From Rheinheimera sp. UJ63 (lineage in GTDB: Bacteria; Pseudomonadota; Gammaproteobacteria; Enterobacterales; Alteromonadaceae), in assembly GCF_021568285.1 (NCBI RefSeq), contig NZ_JAKGTQ010000001.1, positions 744,001-808,000 on the forward strand: a stretch of 64,000 nucleotides of DNA. Direction: 5' to 3'. Under the pieces are notes generated by a model. That model made no database searches. It was not told the DNA's origin and saw only the letters and a program-made list of their open reading frames with translations. Within the stretch, counting starts at the first letter, position 1. Each line of letters begins with the position of its first letter. The translations under genes and the position numbers were made by a program. Shown piece by piece: positions 54,735-64,000 of this stretch.

Positions 54735-56254
54735 TGAGCACCTCCAGACACGCTAGATTCAAGTAAAATCGTGGAAATTGTTTGTGACACATCTTCAAGC
54801 TGCACCGCTGCCGCCACACTTAACTCGGTTAAAGGCCCGGCAAACACCACCAGCATTGGGCTAGCTAACAGCAACAATGACACGGCAAAAACCTGCAGCG
54901 GTAAGGCTTTATCACCGCCCGACTCTGAACCGGTAACGCGCCAAAACAAAATACTGCCAGCTCGTGATAAGCCAATTAACACCATTAGGCTGCTCACCAG
55001 CACCACTGACCATAACAGGGCTTGCTGCAGTGGTGTAACGGCCGCTTGCAGGATCATCAGCTTTCCGATAAAGCCCGATAACGGCGGTAAGCCCGCTACC
55101 GTTACCGCAGCAGCAAAGAACAGGCTACCCAGCAATACCGGTTGAGCTACACGGCGCCCAGACACTAAGCGATCACCGGCTTTACCTCGTTGATTAGCAA
55201 TCATGTCGGCCAATAAAAATAAGGCACCGGTCACTAAGGTGGAATGTACGGTGTAATACAACACCGCAGCGGTAGCGGCCGTATTCTGCATAGCGACTAA
55301 ACAGACTAAAGTGCCCACCGATACGATAACCAAATTGGCCACCACCTTGCGAAAATCCAAGCTGCCCATCACCCCAATGGCCCCCAGCACAATGGTTGCT
55401 AAGCCAAAGGGCCATAACCAATTCATGCCTAAACCGGCTAAAGGCCCTGCAGACTCACCAAAAATCGTGGTGTACACGCGGAGCAAGGCATAGACACCGA
55501 TTTTCGTCATCACCGCAAATAATGCGGCTACTGGCGGCGAAGCTGCAGCGTAGGTGTCGGGTAACCAAAATTGTAATGGCAAGATCGCTGCTTTTAGCGA
55601 GAAAACGATCAACAGCAATAAGCCACCGGCTTTGACTAACAACACATCTTCTGGTGGTAAGGTTGAGACTTTTAAAGCCATGTCGGCGATATTAAGGGTA
55701 CCTAAAGCACCGTATAAAATCGCCAGCGAAAACAAGAATACCGCCGAACCGGTTAGGTTCAACACCACATAATGCACGGCCGCTTTGGTTTTGTTTTTAC
55801 CACCCGCGTGAATTAACAGGCCATAAGAGGCAATCAGCAACACTTCGAAAAACACGAACAGGTTAAATAAGTCGCCGGTTAAAAAGGCGCCATTGATCCC
55901 CATAATTTGGAAGTGAAACAGCGGATGAAAAAACGAACCGCGCACATCCTCGCCAGCCGCACCGTAACAAATCGCCGCCAGGGCTAAAAAGGTGGTTAAA
56001 CAGACCATCACCACACTGAGGGTATCGGCAACAAGAATAATACCGAACGGCGGCTGCCAATCCCCTAAGGCATAAAAGGTTAAGCCATTTTGCTGAGTTT
56101 CCCACAGCAGAAAGCATGAAATGATCAGTTGAATTGCCGTGGCAATAATACTGACTAAGCGGCGCCGATTGGGTACATAGTGCACCGGCGGCAGCATAAT
56201 GATAATGGCGGTTAAGATGGGCAATAAAATGGGAGCAATAATCAAATGACTCAT
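54731..56254 (-). CDS. mrpD: Mrp antiporter subunit D (NuoM/N-like)
   Basis: 507 residues, about 14 spans, proton-conducting antiporter-like subunit. Conserved Lys in LLLIVFSLKAAILPLQFWLPDTYAAA and an FFEVLLIASYGLL Glu region. Related to complex I NuoN. Overlaps mrpC by 4 bases. Confidence 0.94.
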   Translation of the reverse strand: MSHLIIAPILLPILTAIIIMLPPVHYVPNRRRLVSIIATAIQLIISCFLLWETQQNGLTFYALGDWQPPFGIILVADTLSVVMVCLTTFLALAAICYGAAGEDVRGSFFHPLFHFQIMGINGAFLTGDLFNLFVFFEVLLIASYGLLIHAGGKNKTKAAVHYVVLNLTGSAVFLFSLAILYGALGTLNIADMALKVSTLPPEDVLLVKAGGLLLLIVFSLKAAILPLQFWLPDTYAAASPPVAALFAVMTKIGVYALLRVYTTIFGESAGPLAGLGMNWLWPFGLATIVLGAIGVMGSLDFRKVVANLVIVSVGTLVCLVAMQNTAATAAVLYYTVHSTLVTGALFLLADMIANQRGKAGDRLVSGRRVAQPVLLGSLFFAAAVTVAGLPPLSGFIGKLMILQAAVTPLQQALLWSVVLVSSLMVLIGLSRAGSILFWRVTGSESGGDKALPLQVFAVSLLLLASPMLVVFAGPLTELSVAAAVQLEDVSQTISTILLESSVSGGAQ

Positions 56255-56607
56255 GCGCCGTTCTCCTTACGACGACCGTCGCTATCAGGCAATTTACCAT
56301 CGACATGGTCATTACCAAGATCTGAGCGCGCGCGAATGGCTAAAATAACTAAGAACGCCGTCATAGCAAAGCCAATAACAATAGCGGTGAGCACCAAGGC
56401 TTGAGGGAGCGGATCAGCATAGTTTTCAGACATCCCCAATACCGCAGCACCTTGTAAGTTAAGCCGACCGGATGAGAATAAAAATAAGTTCACGGCATAA
56501 GACAACATGGTTAACCCCATGGCTACCGGAAAGGTTCGGCCACGTAACATCAGAAAGACGCCACAGGCAGTCAGAAAACCAATGCAACAGGCTAACAAGG
56601 TTTCCAC
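56251..56607 (-). CDS. mrpC: Mrp antiporter subunit C (NuoK-like)
   Basis: 118 residues with three spans (LLACCIGFLTACGVFLML and PLPQALVLTAIVIGFAMTAFLV) and a charged tail. Overlaps mrpA by one base. Confidence 0.93.
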   Translation of the reverse strand: METLLACCIGFLTACGVFLMLRGRTFPVAMGLTMLSYAVNLFLFSSGRLNLQGAAVLGMSENYADPLPQALVLTAIVIGFAMTAFLVILAIRARSDLGNDHVDGKLPDSDGRRKENGA

Positions 56608-59402
56608 TAGATCGTCTCCTTATGCACCGGACGGTGCAAGGTCGTCATTTTACCTAAACTCGATAAAATCAGCAGTGTCGCGCCGACCACGGTTAGGTAT
56701 ACCCCTAAATCAAATGCAATCGCACTGGCCAGTTCTAACTCACCTAGGATAGGCAGATGGAAATAATCAAACCATGACGTTAAGAACGGTCGACCAAAAG
56801 CAAAGCTTGCCACACCCGTAACGAGGGCGATCAATAAGCCGATTGCTATAACACGTTGATATTCAATATCCATCCGTGATTTTACCCAATCCACACCGTG
56901 AGCAATGTATTGTAGGATCAATGCCACTGAGGTAATTAAGCCTGCAATAAAGCCCCCACCGGGTAAGTTATGACCACGGAAGAAAATATACACCGACACC
57001 ATTAATGCCAATGGCAGCAAACTTTGTGACACCGTCGCTAATAACAACGGATGGCGCTCGCGACTCCAAGGCCGTCCATCACCATCACTACTGGGTTTAA
57101 ACAATGGAATACGTGTTAACAATTTGAAGATACCCAAGGCAGCAATACCCAATACGGCAATTTCACCGAAGGTATCAAAACCACGGAAATCCACTAAGAT
57201 CACGTTAACCACGTTGGTACCGCCACCACCGGTTTTGGCATTCGCTAAGAAGAAATCAGAAATAGAGGTAAAGGGCCGCGTCATCACCGCATATGCCCAA
57301 CTGCCAATCACAATACCCACTAGACCCGCCAAGCTGATATCACGGATCACACGAGAGGGTTCAGACTGACTCGGTGTTTTATGCGGCAAGAAAAATAAGG
57401 CTAACATCAACAAAATTACCGTGACAACTTCAACCGACAGCTGTGTTAGCGCGAGATCGGGAGCGGAGAAACGGGTAAAAGCAATCGATACCATCAGCCC
57501 CACGACCGAAATCATCAACAGCGCCACCACGCGTTTACGATGCCAAATCACTGTGGCCAAAGCACTGATCAGCAGTAATGCGGCACCTGTGGCGTTTACC
57601 GCATCAATCGGTAATTCTTCACGACCACCGGCAAGTACCGACACATCCAACAACGGCAAGCCAGCCAGTACAACCACTGCTGACAATAAAAACACCATGT
57701 AACGCTGTAAAGAGCCATTATCGAGCCATTCATAAAAATACCGACAATAACGATTTACGGTTTTAATGGCCAATTCAAAACTGTTCAGTGCATCTAAACC
57801 TGGCAAGCTATTTTGAAAATCAAATAAGCGTTTCCGATAACTGTAAATCAATAAACCGCCGCTAATCGCTACCACACTCATAAACAATGGCAAATTGACA
57901 CCGTGCCACAGCGCCAAGCTATAAGCAGGCACTTCTCCGCCTAACACTGCGCCCGCTGCTGATTGCAACAAGGCCCCCACTGCCCAAACCGGAAACAGGC
58001 CAATAACAATACACAGCACCACTAAAATTTCGACCGGCAAACGCATAAGATGCGGCGGTTCATGCGGTGTTTTTGTTAAGCCCCGTGGCTCACCATTGAA
58101 AAATACATCGTGAATTAATCTTAACGAGTAGGCGACAGAGAATACCGCAGCAATCGTTGCTAACAATGGAATAAGCCAAGACAGTGCCCCGAGTAAATGC
58201 TGATCCAGAGTTTCGGCTAAGAACATTTCTTTAGATAAGAAACCATTCAGTAACGGAATACCGGCCATCGACGCGGCCGCTATCATCACTAAAGTACCAG
58301 TGATCGGCATGTAGGCCCACAAACCATTAAGTTTTCGCATATCACGCGAGCCGGTTTCATGGTCAATAATGCCTGCCGCCATAAACAAAGAGGCTTTGAA
58401 GGTAGCATGGTTAATGATATGAAAAATCGCGACCACCGCCGCTAACTCTGTTCCCATCCCTAGTAGTAGGGTGATTAAGCCTAAATGGCTGATGGTGGAA
58501 TAAGCTAATAAGCCTTTTAAATCATGTTTAAATAACGCCAAATACGCGCCAACTAACAAGGTGGCTAAACCGGTTAAACTGACCAAGATAATCCACAAGT
58601 CAGAACCGGCCAACGCCGGATAAAACCGCGCCATTAAGAAAATACCGGCTTTTACCATAGTGGCAGAGTGTAAGTAGGCACTCACTGGCGTAGGAGCTGC
58701 CATGGCATTGGGTAACCAGAAATGAAATGGGAATTGCGCTGATTTGGTAAAACAGCCCAACAAAAACAGCACTAATAAAATAGGATACCAGCTGTGCGCT
58801 AGCAAAATGTCAGCACTAGCTAAAATCACATCGAGATCATAGCTGCCAACAATACGGCCAATTAATAACAGCGCCGCTAATAAACAAAGACCACCGGCAC
58901 CCGTAATGGTTAACGCCATCCTGGCGCCGCGCCGCGCTTCCGATTTATGCCACCAAAAGCTGATCAGCAAAAAGGAGCTGATACTGGTGAGCTCCCAAAA
59001 CAACCAAAGCTGTAGCACATTGTTGGATAACACAATACCCAGCATCGCGGTCATAAAGAACATCAAAAAAGTGTAGAAACGCGGCATCGAATCAGCTGCA
59101 GAGAGATAAAAGCGCGCATAGAGGATAATCAGCAAGCCAATACCTAAGATCAGCAAGCTAAATAAATAGGCTAAGCCATCGAGTCGCAAAGCAACATCCA
59201 GGCCCAGTACCGGCACCCAAGCCAATGAAAAACGCAGTGTTTCACCGGCGAAGACCGCAGAGGTTTGGCTTAACAATAAAATAAAAGCCAAAGCTGGAGG
59301 TAACGCCGTTAACAGCGCACAGGCACTACGCGACCATTTTGCTGTCAGCATGGGTAAGCTAATACCACACAGCGGTAACAGTAGGATCCACAACAAAGTC
59401 AT
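56607..59402 (-). CDS. mrpA: Fused Mrp antiporter subunits A and B
   Basis: 931 residues. The NuoL-like MrpA body has the Glu span [43 protein letters not shown] (residues about 225-251) and the MrpA C-terminal spans. A MrpB-like domain is fused at about 785-931 ([21 protein letters not shown]). No separate mrpB exists in the operon, which reads A(B)-C-D-E-F-G. Exports Na+ in exchange for H+, for salt and alkaline pH tolerance. GAGGAAG precedes the ATG. Confidence 0.94.
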   Translation of the reverse strand: MTLLWILLLPLCGISLPMLTAKWSRSACALLTALPPALAFILLLSQTSAVFAGETLRFSLAWVPVLGLDVALRLDGLAYLFSLLILGIGLLIILYARFYLSAADSMPRFYTFLMFFMTAMLGIVLSNNVLQLWLFWELTSISSFLLISFWWHKSEARRGARMALTITGAGGLCLLAALLLIGRIVGSYDLDVILASADILLAHSWYPILLVLFLLGCFTKSAQFPFHFWLPNAMAAPTPVSAYLHSATMVKAGIFLMARFYPALAGSDLWIILVSLTGLATLLVGAYLALFKHDLKGLLAYSTISHLGLITLLLGMGTELAAVVAIFHIINHATFKASLFMAAGIIDHETGSRDMRKLNGLWAYMPITGTLVMIAAASMAGIPLLNGFLSKEMFLAETLDQHLLGALSWLIPLLATIAAVFSVAYSLRLIHDVFFNGEPRGLTKTPHEPPHLMRLPVEILVVLCIVIGLFPVWAVGALLQSAAGAVLGGEVPAYSLALWHGVNLPLFMSVVAISGGLLIYSYRKRLFDFQNSLPGLDALNSFELAIKTVNRYCRYFYEWLDNGSLQRYMVFLLSAVVVLAGLPLLDVSVLAGGREELPIDAVNATGAALLLISALATVIWHRKRVVALLMISVVGLMVSIAFTRFSAPDLALTQLSVEVVTVILLMLALFFLPHKTPSQSEPSRVIRDISLAGLVGIVIGSWAYAVMTRPFTSISDFFLANAKTGGGGTNVVNVILVDFRGFDTFGEIAVLGIAALGIFKLLTRIPLFKPSSDGDGRPWSRERHPLLLATVSQSLLPLALMVSVYIFFRGHNLPGGGFIAGLITSVALILQYIAHGVDWVKSRMDIEYQRVIAIGLLIALVTGVASFAFGRPFLTSWFDYFHLPILGELELASAIAFDLGVYLTVVGATLLILSSLGKMTTLHRPVHKETI

Positions 59403-59869
59403 AAGGTTTTTGCTTCCTCGTTAACGTTCACAGACCTGACACTCCTCACTGCTGCATTCATTAGACCATTGAAATACTGCTGATGTTAATCAGCCATTTA
59501 TCACGTGTAATACGTTTGGCAGATGATTTGCTCGAGCAACAGAGGTAGGCAGAAAAACAAATTGTCAGGAAAACTGCGAATATTTATACCTGCATCACAT
59601 CAAAATGTCTATTAAAGTCGGTTGCCAATGCCGTCTAATCCCTATAAATACAGGGGTTATAGCGTTTTTGCTGCTTGGTAACATCAACTTAAACGGCCTT
59701 TTTATCCGGCGTATTTTAGAGCCAATAGCCCTAGTTGGGATAACGTGTAGCGGCTTAACAACCGCTTGTTGCCCACTACCCCATGGCAATATTTGCTATT
59801 CCTGACTATATTTTGACTATCTGCGGCAGCAAATACATGTAGCCGCTCCTGTTTGAATAAGAGATCAGC
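59403..59869. other. 467-bp divergent intergenic region (mrpA / small HTH gene)
   Basis: Carries the promoters of both neighbours. A 6-bp inverted repeat, GCTGAT-GTTA-ATCAGC (59479-59494), could be an operator. A possible 66-codon reading frame at 59605-59805 lacks a ribosome binding site and family resemblance, so I do not call a gene. Confidence 0.45.
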
Positions 59870-60052
59870 ATGGCCATAATGACTGTCAACGAGGTTGCTC
59901 ACTTTTTAGATATTACCCCTATTCGGGTAGAACGCTTAGCCAGAGAACATCTATTGGTACCCTGTGATAAGGCGAATGACGGCAAACCCTTGTTTGCCGA
60001 AGAGGATGTGCAACGCTATAAAGTGTTAGCAGAACGTTTAGGCGGGCTTTAA
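59870..60052 (+). CDS. Small helix-turn-helix protein (excisionase/MerR-like)
   Basis: 60 residues: MTVNEVAHFLDITPIRVERLAREHLLVPC then PLFAEEDVQRY, the pattern of a single winged helix as in excisionases and MerR N-termini. There is no effector domain. AAGAGA lies 8 bases before ATG 59870; ATG 59879 is an alternative. Its end overlaps the end of the convergent thiamine kinase-like gene by 15 bases. No phage genes nearby, so it is probably a resident regulator. Confidence 0.7.
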   Translation: MAIMTVNEVAHFLDITPIRVERLAREHLLVPCDKANDGKPLFAEEDVQRYKVLAERLGGL

Positions 60053-60943
60053 CGCTAACAACTGCGCGAGCTTATTTTGCCAACGGAGTGCGGCGTCCTT
60101 ATCGGGGCTGGCTTGATACCATAACCAACAAAAACCGCTGTATAACCGCTTAGCTAGGTGTAAACGTTCGGCTAAGCTGTGCCGACAATCGCGCGCCGTT
60201 TGACTATGGCTAAAATGCCTTGCGCTAAGATACGCTTGCAGTAATTGTGTTTCTTCAGCCTGGTTTAACTGATAGTTCAAGCAAATCGCTGCTAAATCAA
60301 AGCTACTGTCGGTTAGCTGCGCATATTCAAAATCTAATAACCAAATCTGCTGTTTCGCCCACAGCACATTGCCCTGATGCAAGTCCATGTGGCATAACAC
60401 CCGATCAAACGGCAAGCTTTGCATCTGCTCAGCACTGTGTAACAAGGCGGAAAATAAGGTGGCTGCCGGCTCTAAACTGGCCAACTGGCTATTATCCATC
60501 AGCTGACGTAAGTACTGACTCACCTGCAAAACAGGGGTTTGTATGGTTAATGAGTGTAATTTAGCCACGACTACAGCTAACTGTGTTAAACGCTCGGTGT
60601 TTAGCGCTAAAGGTATGCCGTCGCTAATGTAATCGCTGATCAGTAATTGTTGATGATTGTTTAAAGCTAAAGGTGCCGGCGCAAGACCAATTGCGGCGGC
60701 GGCATGCTGACAACGTAATTCTTGCTGTCGGCAGACGCCTAGCGTATCTAGCGGGTAACGGCGTAAGACATATTCGCCGCGCTCGGTTTTGATGTAATAA
60801 TTCAGATTACTTTCACCTGAAGCCAGTGGCCGCACGATTAAAGGCGGATGGCCACTGAAGAACTCAAGATGTTCGCAAAAACGGCTTATAGCCGCGCTGG
60901 ATCCAACGTCGATGTTTGCTGCAGTTGATAATGACTGCGCCAT
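60038..60943 (-). CDS. Thiamine kinase-like phosphotransferase
   Basis: 301 residues of the choline/aminoglycoside kinase fold. Catalytic loop LCHMDLHQGNVLW and metal site WLLDFEYA are intact; the ATP-binding strand reads SGESNLNYYIKT. In a cluster with a PnuC-type permease and YkoF-like protein it most likely phosphorylates imported thiamine. ATG 60943 fits the domain start; a longer reading from 61063 runs antisense-like through pnuC codons and is unlikely. Its start overlaps the end of pnuC by 58 bases. Last gene of the operon. Confidence 0.8.
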   Translation of the reverse strand: MAQSLSTAANIDVGSSAAISRFCEHLEFFSGHPPLIVRPLASGESNLNYYIKTERGEYVLRRYPLDTLGVCRQQELRCQHAAAAIGLAPAPLALNNHQQLLISDYISDGIPLALNTERLTQLAVVVAKLHSLTIQTPVLQVSQYLRQLMDNSQLASLEPAATLFSALLHSAEQMQSLPFDRVLCHMDLHQGNVLWAKQQIWLLDFEYAQLTDSSFDLAAICLNYQLNQAEETQLLQAYLSARHFSHSQTARDCRHSLAERLHLAKRLYSGFCWLWYQASPDKDAALRWQNKLAQLLALKPA

Positions 60944-61524
60944 GCAAAATACCCAACTAAGGCAATGATGGTATACAGCATAAACAAGGCTGTTAGAAAA
61001 TAAAGGTGTTTTTGTGCATAAACATAAATTGATACCGCATCTATCACCACCCAATATAACCAATTAGACACTAATTTCTGCGCCACTAACCACGTTGCTA
61101 CCAAGCTAAATGCCGTTGTTTGTGCATCTAACCAAGCAAAATCAGCGTGAGTGTAATGCTCCATAAAATAGCCTAAAACCAAGCCTGCGATTGCCGTACC
61201 GCTAACCAGCATAAGGTGCCATTGCCAGGGGCGCTCGAACACCGGCGCCTGACCTTTGCCATGTTGCTGTTGGTATTGCTGCCAGCGGCGCCAACCATAT
61301 AACGCCATACCGGCGTAATACAATTGCAACAACGCATCCGACAACAAGGCAGAATCCCACATCACATGGCTAAATAACAAGGTGCTGAGTAAGGCGGCAG
61401 GCCAACACCACAGGCTTTGTTTTAACGCTAAAAACACATAAGCCAACGCCAATAATGTCGCAATCAGTTCAATACTGTGCAGTAATTGCCAATCACTGAT
61501 CACCTTACTCAGCAGTTCATTCAT
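60886..61524 (-). CDS. pnuT: PnuC-family vitamin transporter, probably thiamine (PnuT)
   Basis: 212 residues, seven or so membrane spans, PnuC motifs WPAALLSTLLF, YYAGMALYGWRRWQ and NWLYWVVIDAVSIYVY. PnuC relatives carry nicotinamide riboside, riboflavin or thiamine by facilitated diffusion with trapping by a kinase. The thiamine assignment rests on the YkoF-like and kinase neighbours and the riboswitch remnant. Overlaps the YkoF-like gene by 4 bases. Confidence 0.82.
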   Translation of the reverse strand: MNELLSKVISDWQLLHSIELIATLLALAYVFLALKQSLWCWPAALLSTLLFSHVMWDSALLSDALLQLYYAGMALYGWRRWQQYQQQHGKGQAPVFERPWQWHLMLVSGTAIAGLVLGYFMEHYTHADFAWLDAQTTAFSLVATWLVAQKLVSNWLYWVVIDAVSIYVYAQKHLYFLTALFMLYTIIALVGYFAWRSHYQLQQTSTLDPARL

Positions 61525-61769
61525 GGCCGTAAATCACCTGGAATAAATTTACACACAAACACCAACTTACCATAAGTTTGCATCGACCATTTCATGCATT
61601 TCTGCAAGGCCTGCATCACCGTATCGTAATCGCCAAAAATTTGGGTACTCATGGTATTGGTGATGATGTGCAAATCGGCTTGATCTGCTAACAAATCGAT
61701 AAAGGCTTGGATCGGCGCTTTATAATCTTTTGCTAACGGATATTTACTGATTTCTACTGATAGTTTCAT
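61521..61769 (-). CDS. YkoF-like thiamine-binding protein
   Basis: 82 residues in one YkoF/thiamine-binding domain (VEISKYPLAKDYKAPIQAFIDLL, HIITNTMSTQIFGDYDTVMQAL). Soluble, no signal peptide, half the length of B. subtilis YkoF, which has two such domains. It probably binds thiamine or its pyrimidine part in the cytoplasm. Sits between receptor and permease genes. Confidence 0.72.
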   Translation of the reverse strand: MKLSVEISKYPLAKDYKAPIQAFIDLLADQADLHIITNTMSTQIFGDYDTVMQALQKCMKWSMQTYGKLVFVCKFIPGDLRP

Positions 61770-61779
61770 TATGCTTTCC

Positions 61780-63858
61780 TTAAAAACTGTAACTGGCGGT
61801 CACACCAAAACGACGTGGCTCAGCAAATTGTTCGTAAACCTTAGGAGCATATTCGTCACGGGGATCGTTGCCAAAGTAAAAACCTCTGACACCGGTTTCC
61901 TCATCAAAGGCATTACGCAACCATGCCGCGATTTGCCACTGTGCTACCTGATAATTCAAGCGTAAATTAACTTGTTCGCTGGCGGCAGCTTCGGCATTAT
62001 GACCGTCAGAATAATAGAAACTGCTGCGCCCTTGCACTCCGGCTTGCAGTGACCATTGCTCGTTTAAAAACCAATCCGCACCGATGCTGAAGTTCACTCG
62101 CGGGGCATGTGCTTGGTCACGGCCCGTTAAATCCAAGCCACCATCGGTGACATACTGGCCCAGTTTAGAACGTAAATAACCGACATTAACGAACAACTGC
62201 AACGCCGCATGCGCTTGGAAACGGTTTTCCATTTCAATACCGTAGTTACGACCACTGGCGGCATTATCAATAAAGCCGGCAAACTCAGGGCCTAAATCGG
62301 GGTTAATCCAACCTTTTACCTGCATATCGTTACGCCACATATAAAATGCCGCAACTCGAGTCAGTAAACGCTGATCTAAACTGCTCCCTTTGACACCCAA
62401 CTCCGCATTAACCACGGTTTCAGGTGCAAAACTGGCTTTCGTCGCTAACAGGGCGAAATCGCCGTCATCGGCTTTGGCTAAGGCTTCACCGTTGATACCA
62501 CCCACTTTATAACCACGCGACACTAAACCATAAATCATCGCTTGCGAGTTAACTTGATAATTTAAACTGATCTTGGCTCCCCACATGGTGGCATCTGGCG
62601 TTAGGCTGATACCGGCAACATCTTGATAATCATCGCTATACTGCTCGACGCGCCCGCCCACGACCATGCTAAGCTGCTCAGTTAGCGCCGAAGTGGTCTC
62701 AGCATAAACCGACAGATTATTTCGCTGTAATTGACTGTCAAATAAGCGCATTTCGCTCTCTGCGCGACGAATGCGATTTAATGTCAAATCACGACTGCTA
62801 GCATACACGCCTAATACCCAGTCAGTATTATGCCAAAGTTGTGCGGCGGGTTTAGAGACTAAACGATAATCTAAAGACGATTGCTCACGTGAACGTAAAT
62901 AGCGATCTTGGTAAGAATATTCCCACGGATGAATACCGCGATAACTCCAGTCTTCATCAAAGCCGTAATCAGATTGCGCATTTAAATAGCTAATTTGCCC
63001 TTGCAGATCGACAGCCGCAAACTCTTGGTAGGCAAAGGTGAGTGCTAAAGCCTTACTACGCAGATTATCTTCACCCGGCTCATCTGATAAAGTGACACGA
63101 TTTTGATCAAGTGAAAACGCATCGTAGCCATTTTGCTGGTCAATCAGATGGGCAATCAAGCCCAGCTGCAGGTGCTCAGAAGGTAACCAACTTAATTTAA
63201 AACGACCCGTAAATTCATCAATGTTGTTGGTGTCGTCGCGCTGTAAAAAAGCATTGTCAATAAAACCATCAGACAGCGCTTGGTCCAGCGTTAAGCTAAA
63301 GGCAACTTGCTCACTTAAGGGGGCACTGTAATAACCCGACAACTGCTGGCTATGATAATTTGCGACAGTGGCGCTGAGTTGCCCTTCTGGGCTAAATACG
63401 GGGTTTTTACTGGTGAAATTCAACATACCCGCCAGCGCATTAGTACCAAAGCGCGTAGCCTCAGGCCCACGGAATACTTCTAACTGTTCCGGATGAGCGA
63501 CACTGCTGATGCCCAAACCCGCATAGTCAATGCCATCAATTAGGATACCGACCGAAGGGTTAACCACATCGATAAATTCACTGCGCTCGCCAATACCCCG
63601 AATTTGAATAAAACGCCCACGCGAAGCACCGGCGGCAAAGTTCACGTTAGCAAATTGTTTTAACACATCATCAAGATGCTGTGCCGATTGACGCTGCATC
63701 TCTTGCTCAGACAAAATGACAACACTACCCGCCAGTTGTTGGATGTTTTGCTGACGAAAGTCGCCTTGCACGGTCACGCGCTCAATTTGTTGCTCAGTCG
63801 CATGCAAGTTAAACGCAGACAATAAAGCGATAGATAAAACAGAATAGCGAAAAAACAT
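61780..63858 (-). CDS. TonB-dependent outer-membrane receptor, probably for thiamine
   Basis: 692 residues. Signal peptide at about 1-20 ending NLHA; plug domain (IERVTVQGDFRQQNIQQLAGSV at 24-45, LEVFRGPEATRFGTNALAG) and a barrel ending in ASYSF. In Alteromonadales, receptors of this kind are known in TPP-riboswitch-controlled thiamine operons with pnuT and a kinase; the gene order here matches that. First gene of the operon, GGAG 10 bases before the ATG. Confidence 0.85.
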   Translation of the reverse strand: MFFRYSVLSIALLSAFNLHATEQQIERVTVQGDFRQQNIQQLAGSVVILSEQEMQRQSAQHLDDVLKQFANVNFAAGASRGRFIQIRGIGERSEFIDVVNPSVGILIDGIDYAGLGISSVAHPEQLEVFRGPEATRFGTNALAGMLNFTSKNPVFSPEGQLSATVANYHSQQLSGYYSAPLSEQVAFSLTLDQALSDGFIDNAFLQRDDTNNIDEFTGRFKLSWLPSEHLQLGLIAHLIDQQNGYDAFSLDQNRVTLSDEPGEDNLRSKALALTFAYQEFAAVDLQGQISYLNAQSDYGFDEDWSYRGIHPWEYSYQDRYLRSREQSSLDYRLVSKPAAQLWHNTDWVLGVYASSRDLTLNRIRRAESEMRLFDSQLQRNNLSVYAETTSALTEQLSMVVGGRVEQYSDDYQDVAGISLTPDATMWGAKISLNYQVNSQAMIYGLVSRGYKVGGINGEALAKADDGDFALLATKASFAPETVVNAELGVKGSSLDQRLLTRVAAFYMWRNDMQVKGWINPDLGPEFAGFIDNAASGRNYGIEMENRFQAHAALQLFVNVGYLRSKLGQYVTDGGLDLTGRDQAHAPRVNFSIGADWFLNEQWSLQAGVQGRSSFYYSDGHNAEAAASEQVNLRLNYQVAQWQIAAWLRNAFDEETGVRGFYFGNDPRDEYAPKVYEQFAEPRRFGVTASYSF

Positions 63859-63981
63859 AGGTGATCGGCTCCGGTAAACAACACGTTGAGGATCACACTG
63901 TTCAGATTTAACGGTATTACGACTAACACACCTTGCTAAGCAAGTGGTAAATAGCGAAACACGTTCTGATGGGGAGTTAGC

Positions 63982-64000
63982 ACCATCCCTCCGCCGGTAT
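63982..64000 (-). promoter_or_regulatory. 3' end of a probable TPP (thiamine) riboswitch
   Basis: Reading leftward from the window edge the sequence is ATACCGGCGGAGGGA. TPP aptamers end in (A)ATACCGGCG-T-AGGGA, so it matches with one change. The 5' part of the aptamer would lie beyond 64000. Just downstream, CTCCCC can pair with GGAGGG, as expected of an expression platform. Confidence 0.65.

Noticed and set aside
59605-59805. A 66-codon rightward reading frame between mrpA and the HTH gene
   Set aside because: No ribosome binding site, odd composition and no recognisable domain; probably chance.
63880-64000. Possible cobalamin riboswitch upstream of the thiamine-type receptor
   Set aside because: GGTG...TCC and AGTC...ATACC fragments recall B12 elements, but spacing is wrong and the CCCGC/ACUGU core is missing; the TPP 3' signature and thiamine genes explain the region better.

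Overview
The window looks like chromosome from a marine or freshwater gammaproteobacterium of the Alteromonadales type; Rheinheimera, Alishewanella or Arsukibacterium would fit. This rests on gene order (murA-ibaG-mla beside yrbG-kdsD-kdsC-lptCAB-rpoN-hpf-ptsN-rapZ-npr; rplM-rpsI-petABC-sspAB; degQ-degS), on the SapC, PEP-CTERM and TonB-receptor families present, and on moderate GC. It is an inference, since no rRNA or tRNA gene is present. I saw no insertion sequence, prophage, CRISPR array or replication origin.

Layout. 1-4243: start of kbl (cut by the window edge), a TetR regulator, coaD, a SapC-family gene and an AbgT-family transporter. 4644-23461: what looks like a 3-hydroxybutyrate (ketone body/PHB monomer) uptake and sensing locus. 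It contains bdhA, a large SSF-PAS-hybrid histidine kinase of CrbS/MxtR type, a NarL/CrbR-type response regulator, a TonB receptor, a GntP-type permease and a MetX-like lipoprotein esterase. This locus is split by about 9 kb of accessory DNA (8932-17837) lying between kinase and regulator.

The accessory segment holds two systems. The first is a leftward operon of four exported proteins; one carries a C-terminal dockerin and one a cohesin-like domain with a PEP-CTERM sorting tail, so they may form a surface-anchored cohesin/dockerin pair. The second is a rightward bacteriocin cluster: an HlyD-type adaptor, two adjacent double-glycine leader peptides with GxxxG or GxxxG-like motifs, two small membrane proteins (immunity candidates) and a C39 peptidase-ABC exporter. 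The first leader peptide (57 aa, 14613-14786) is short enough to be missed by routine gene calling.

23559-28732: a periplasmic solute-binding-like protein, an FbpABC ferric iron importer and mgsA. 28912-31441: ilvC with its divergent regulator ilvY. 31491-36391: sspA-sspB, cytochrome bc1 (petABC) and rplM-rpsI. 36595-40871: zapE, zapG, degQ and degS. 40963-53507: the envelope block. It comprises murA, the Mla phospholipid transport system, KDO synthesis (kdsD, kdsC), LPS export (lptC, lptA, lptB), sigma-54 (rpoN), hpf and the nitrogen PTS (ptsN, rapZ, npr).

53543-59402: a six-gene Mrp-type Na+/H+ antiporter (mrpA-C-D-E-F-G, with mrpB fused to mrpA). 59870-63858: a small HTH protein and a thiamine salvage operon (TonB receptor, YkoF-like protein, PnuC-type permease, thiamine-kinase-like phosphotransferase). 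The 3' end of a probable TPP riboswitch is visible at the right edge of the window.
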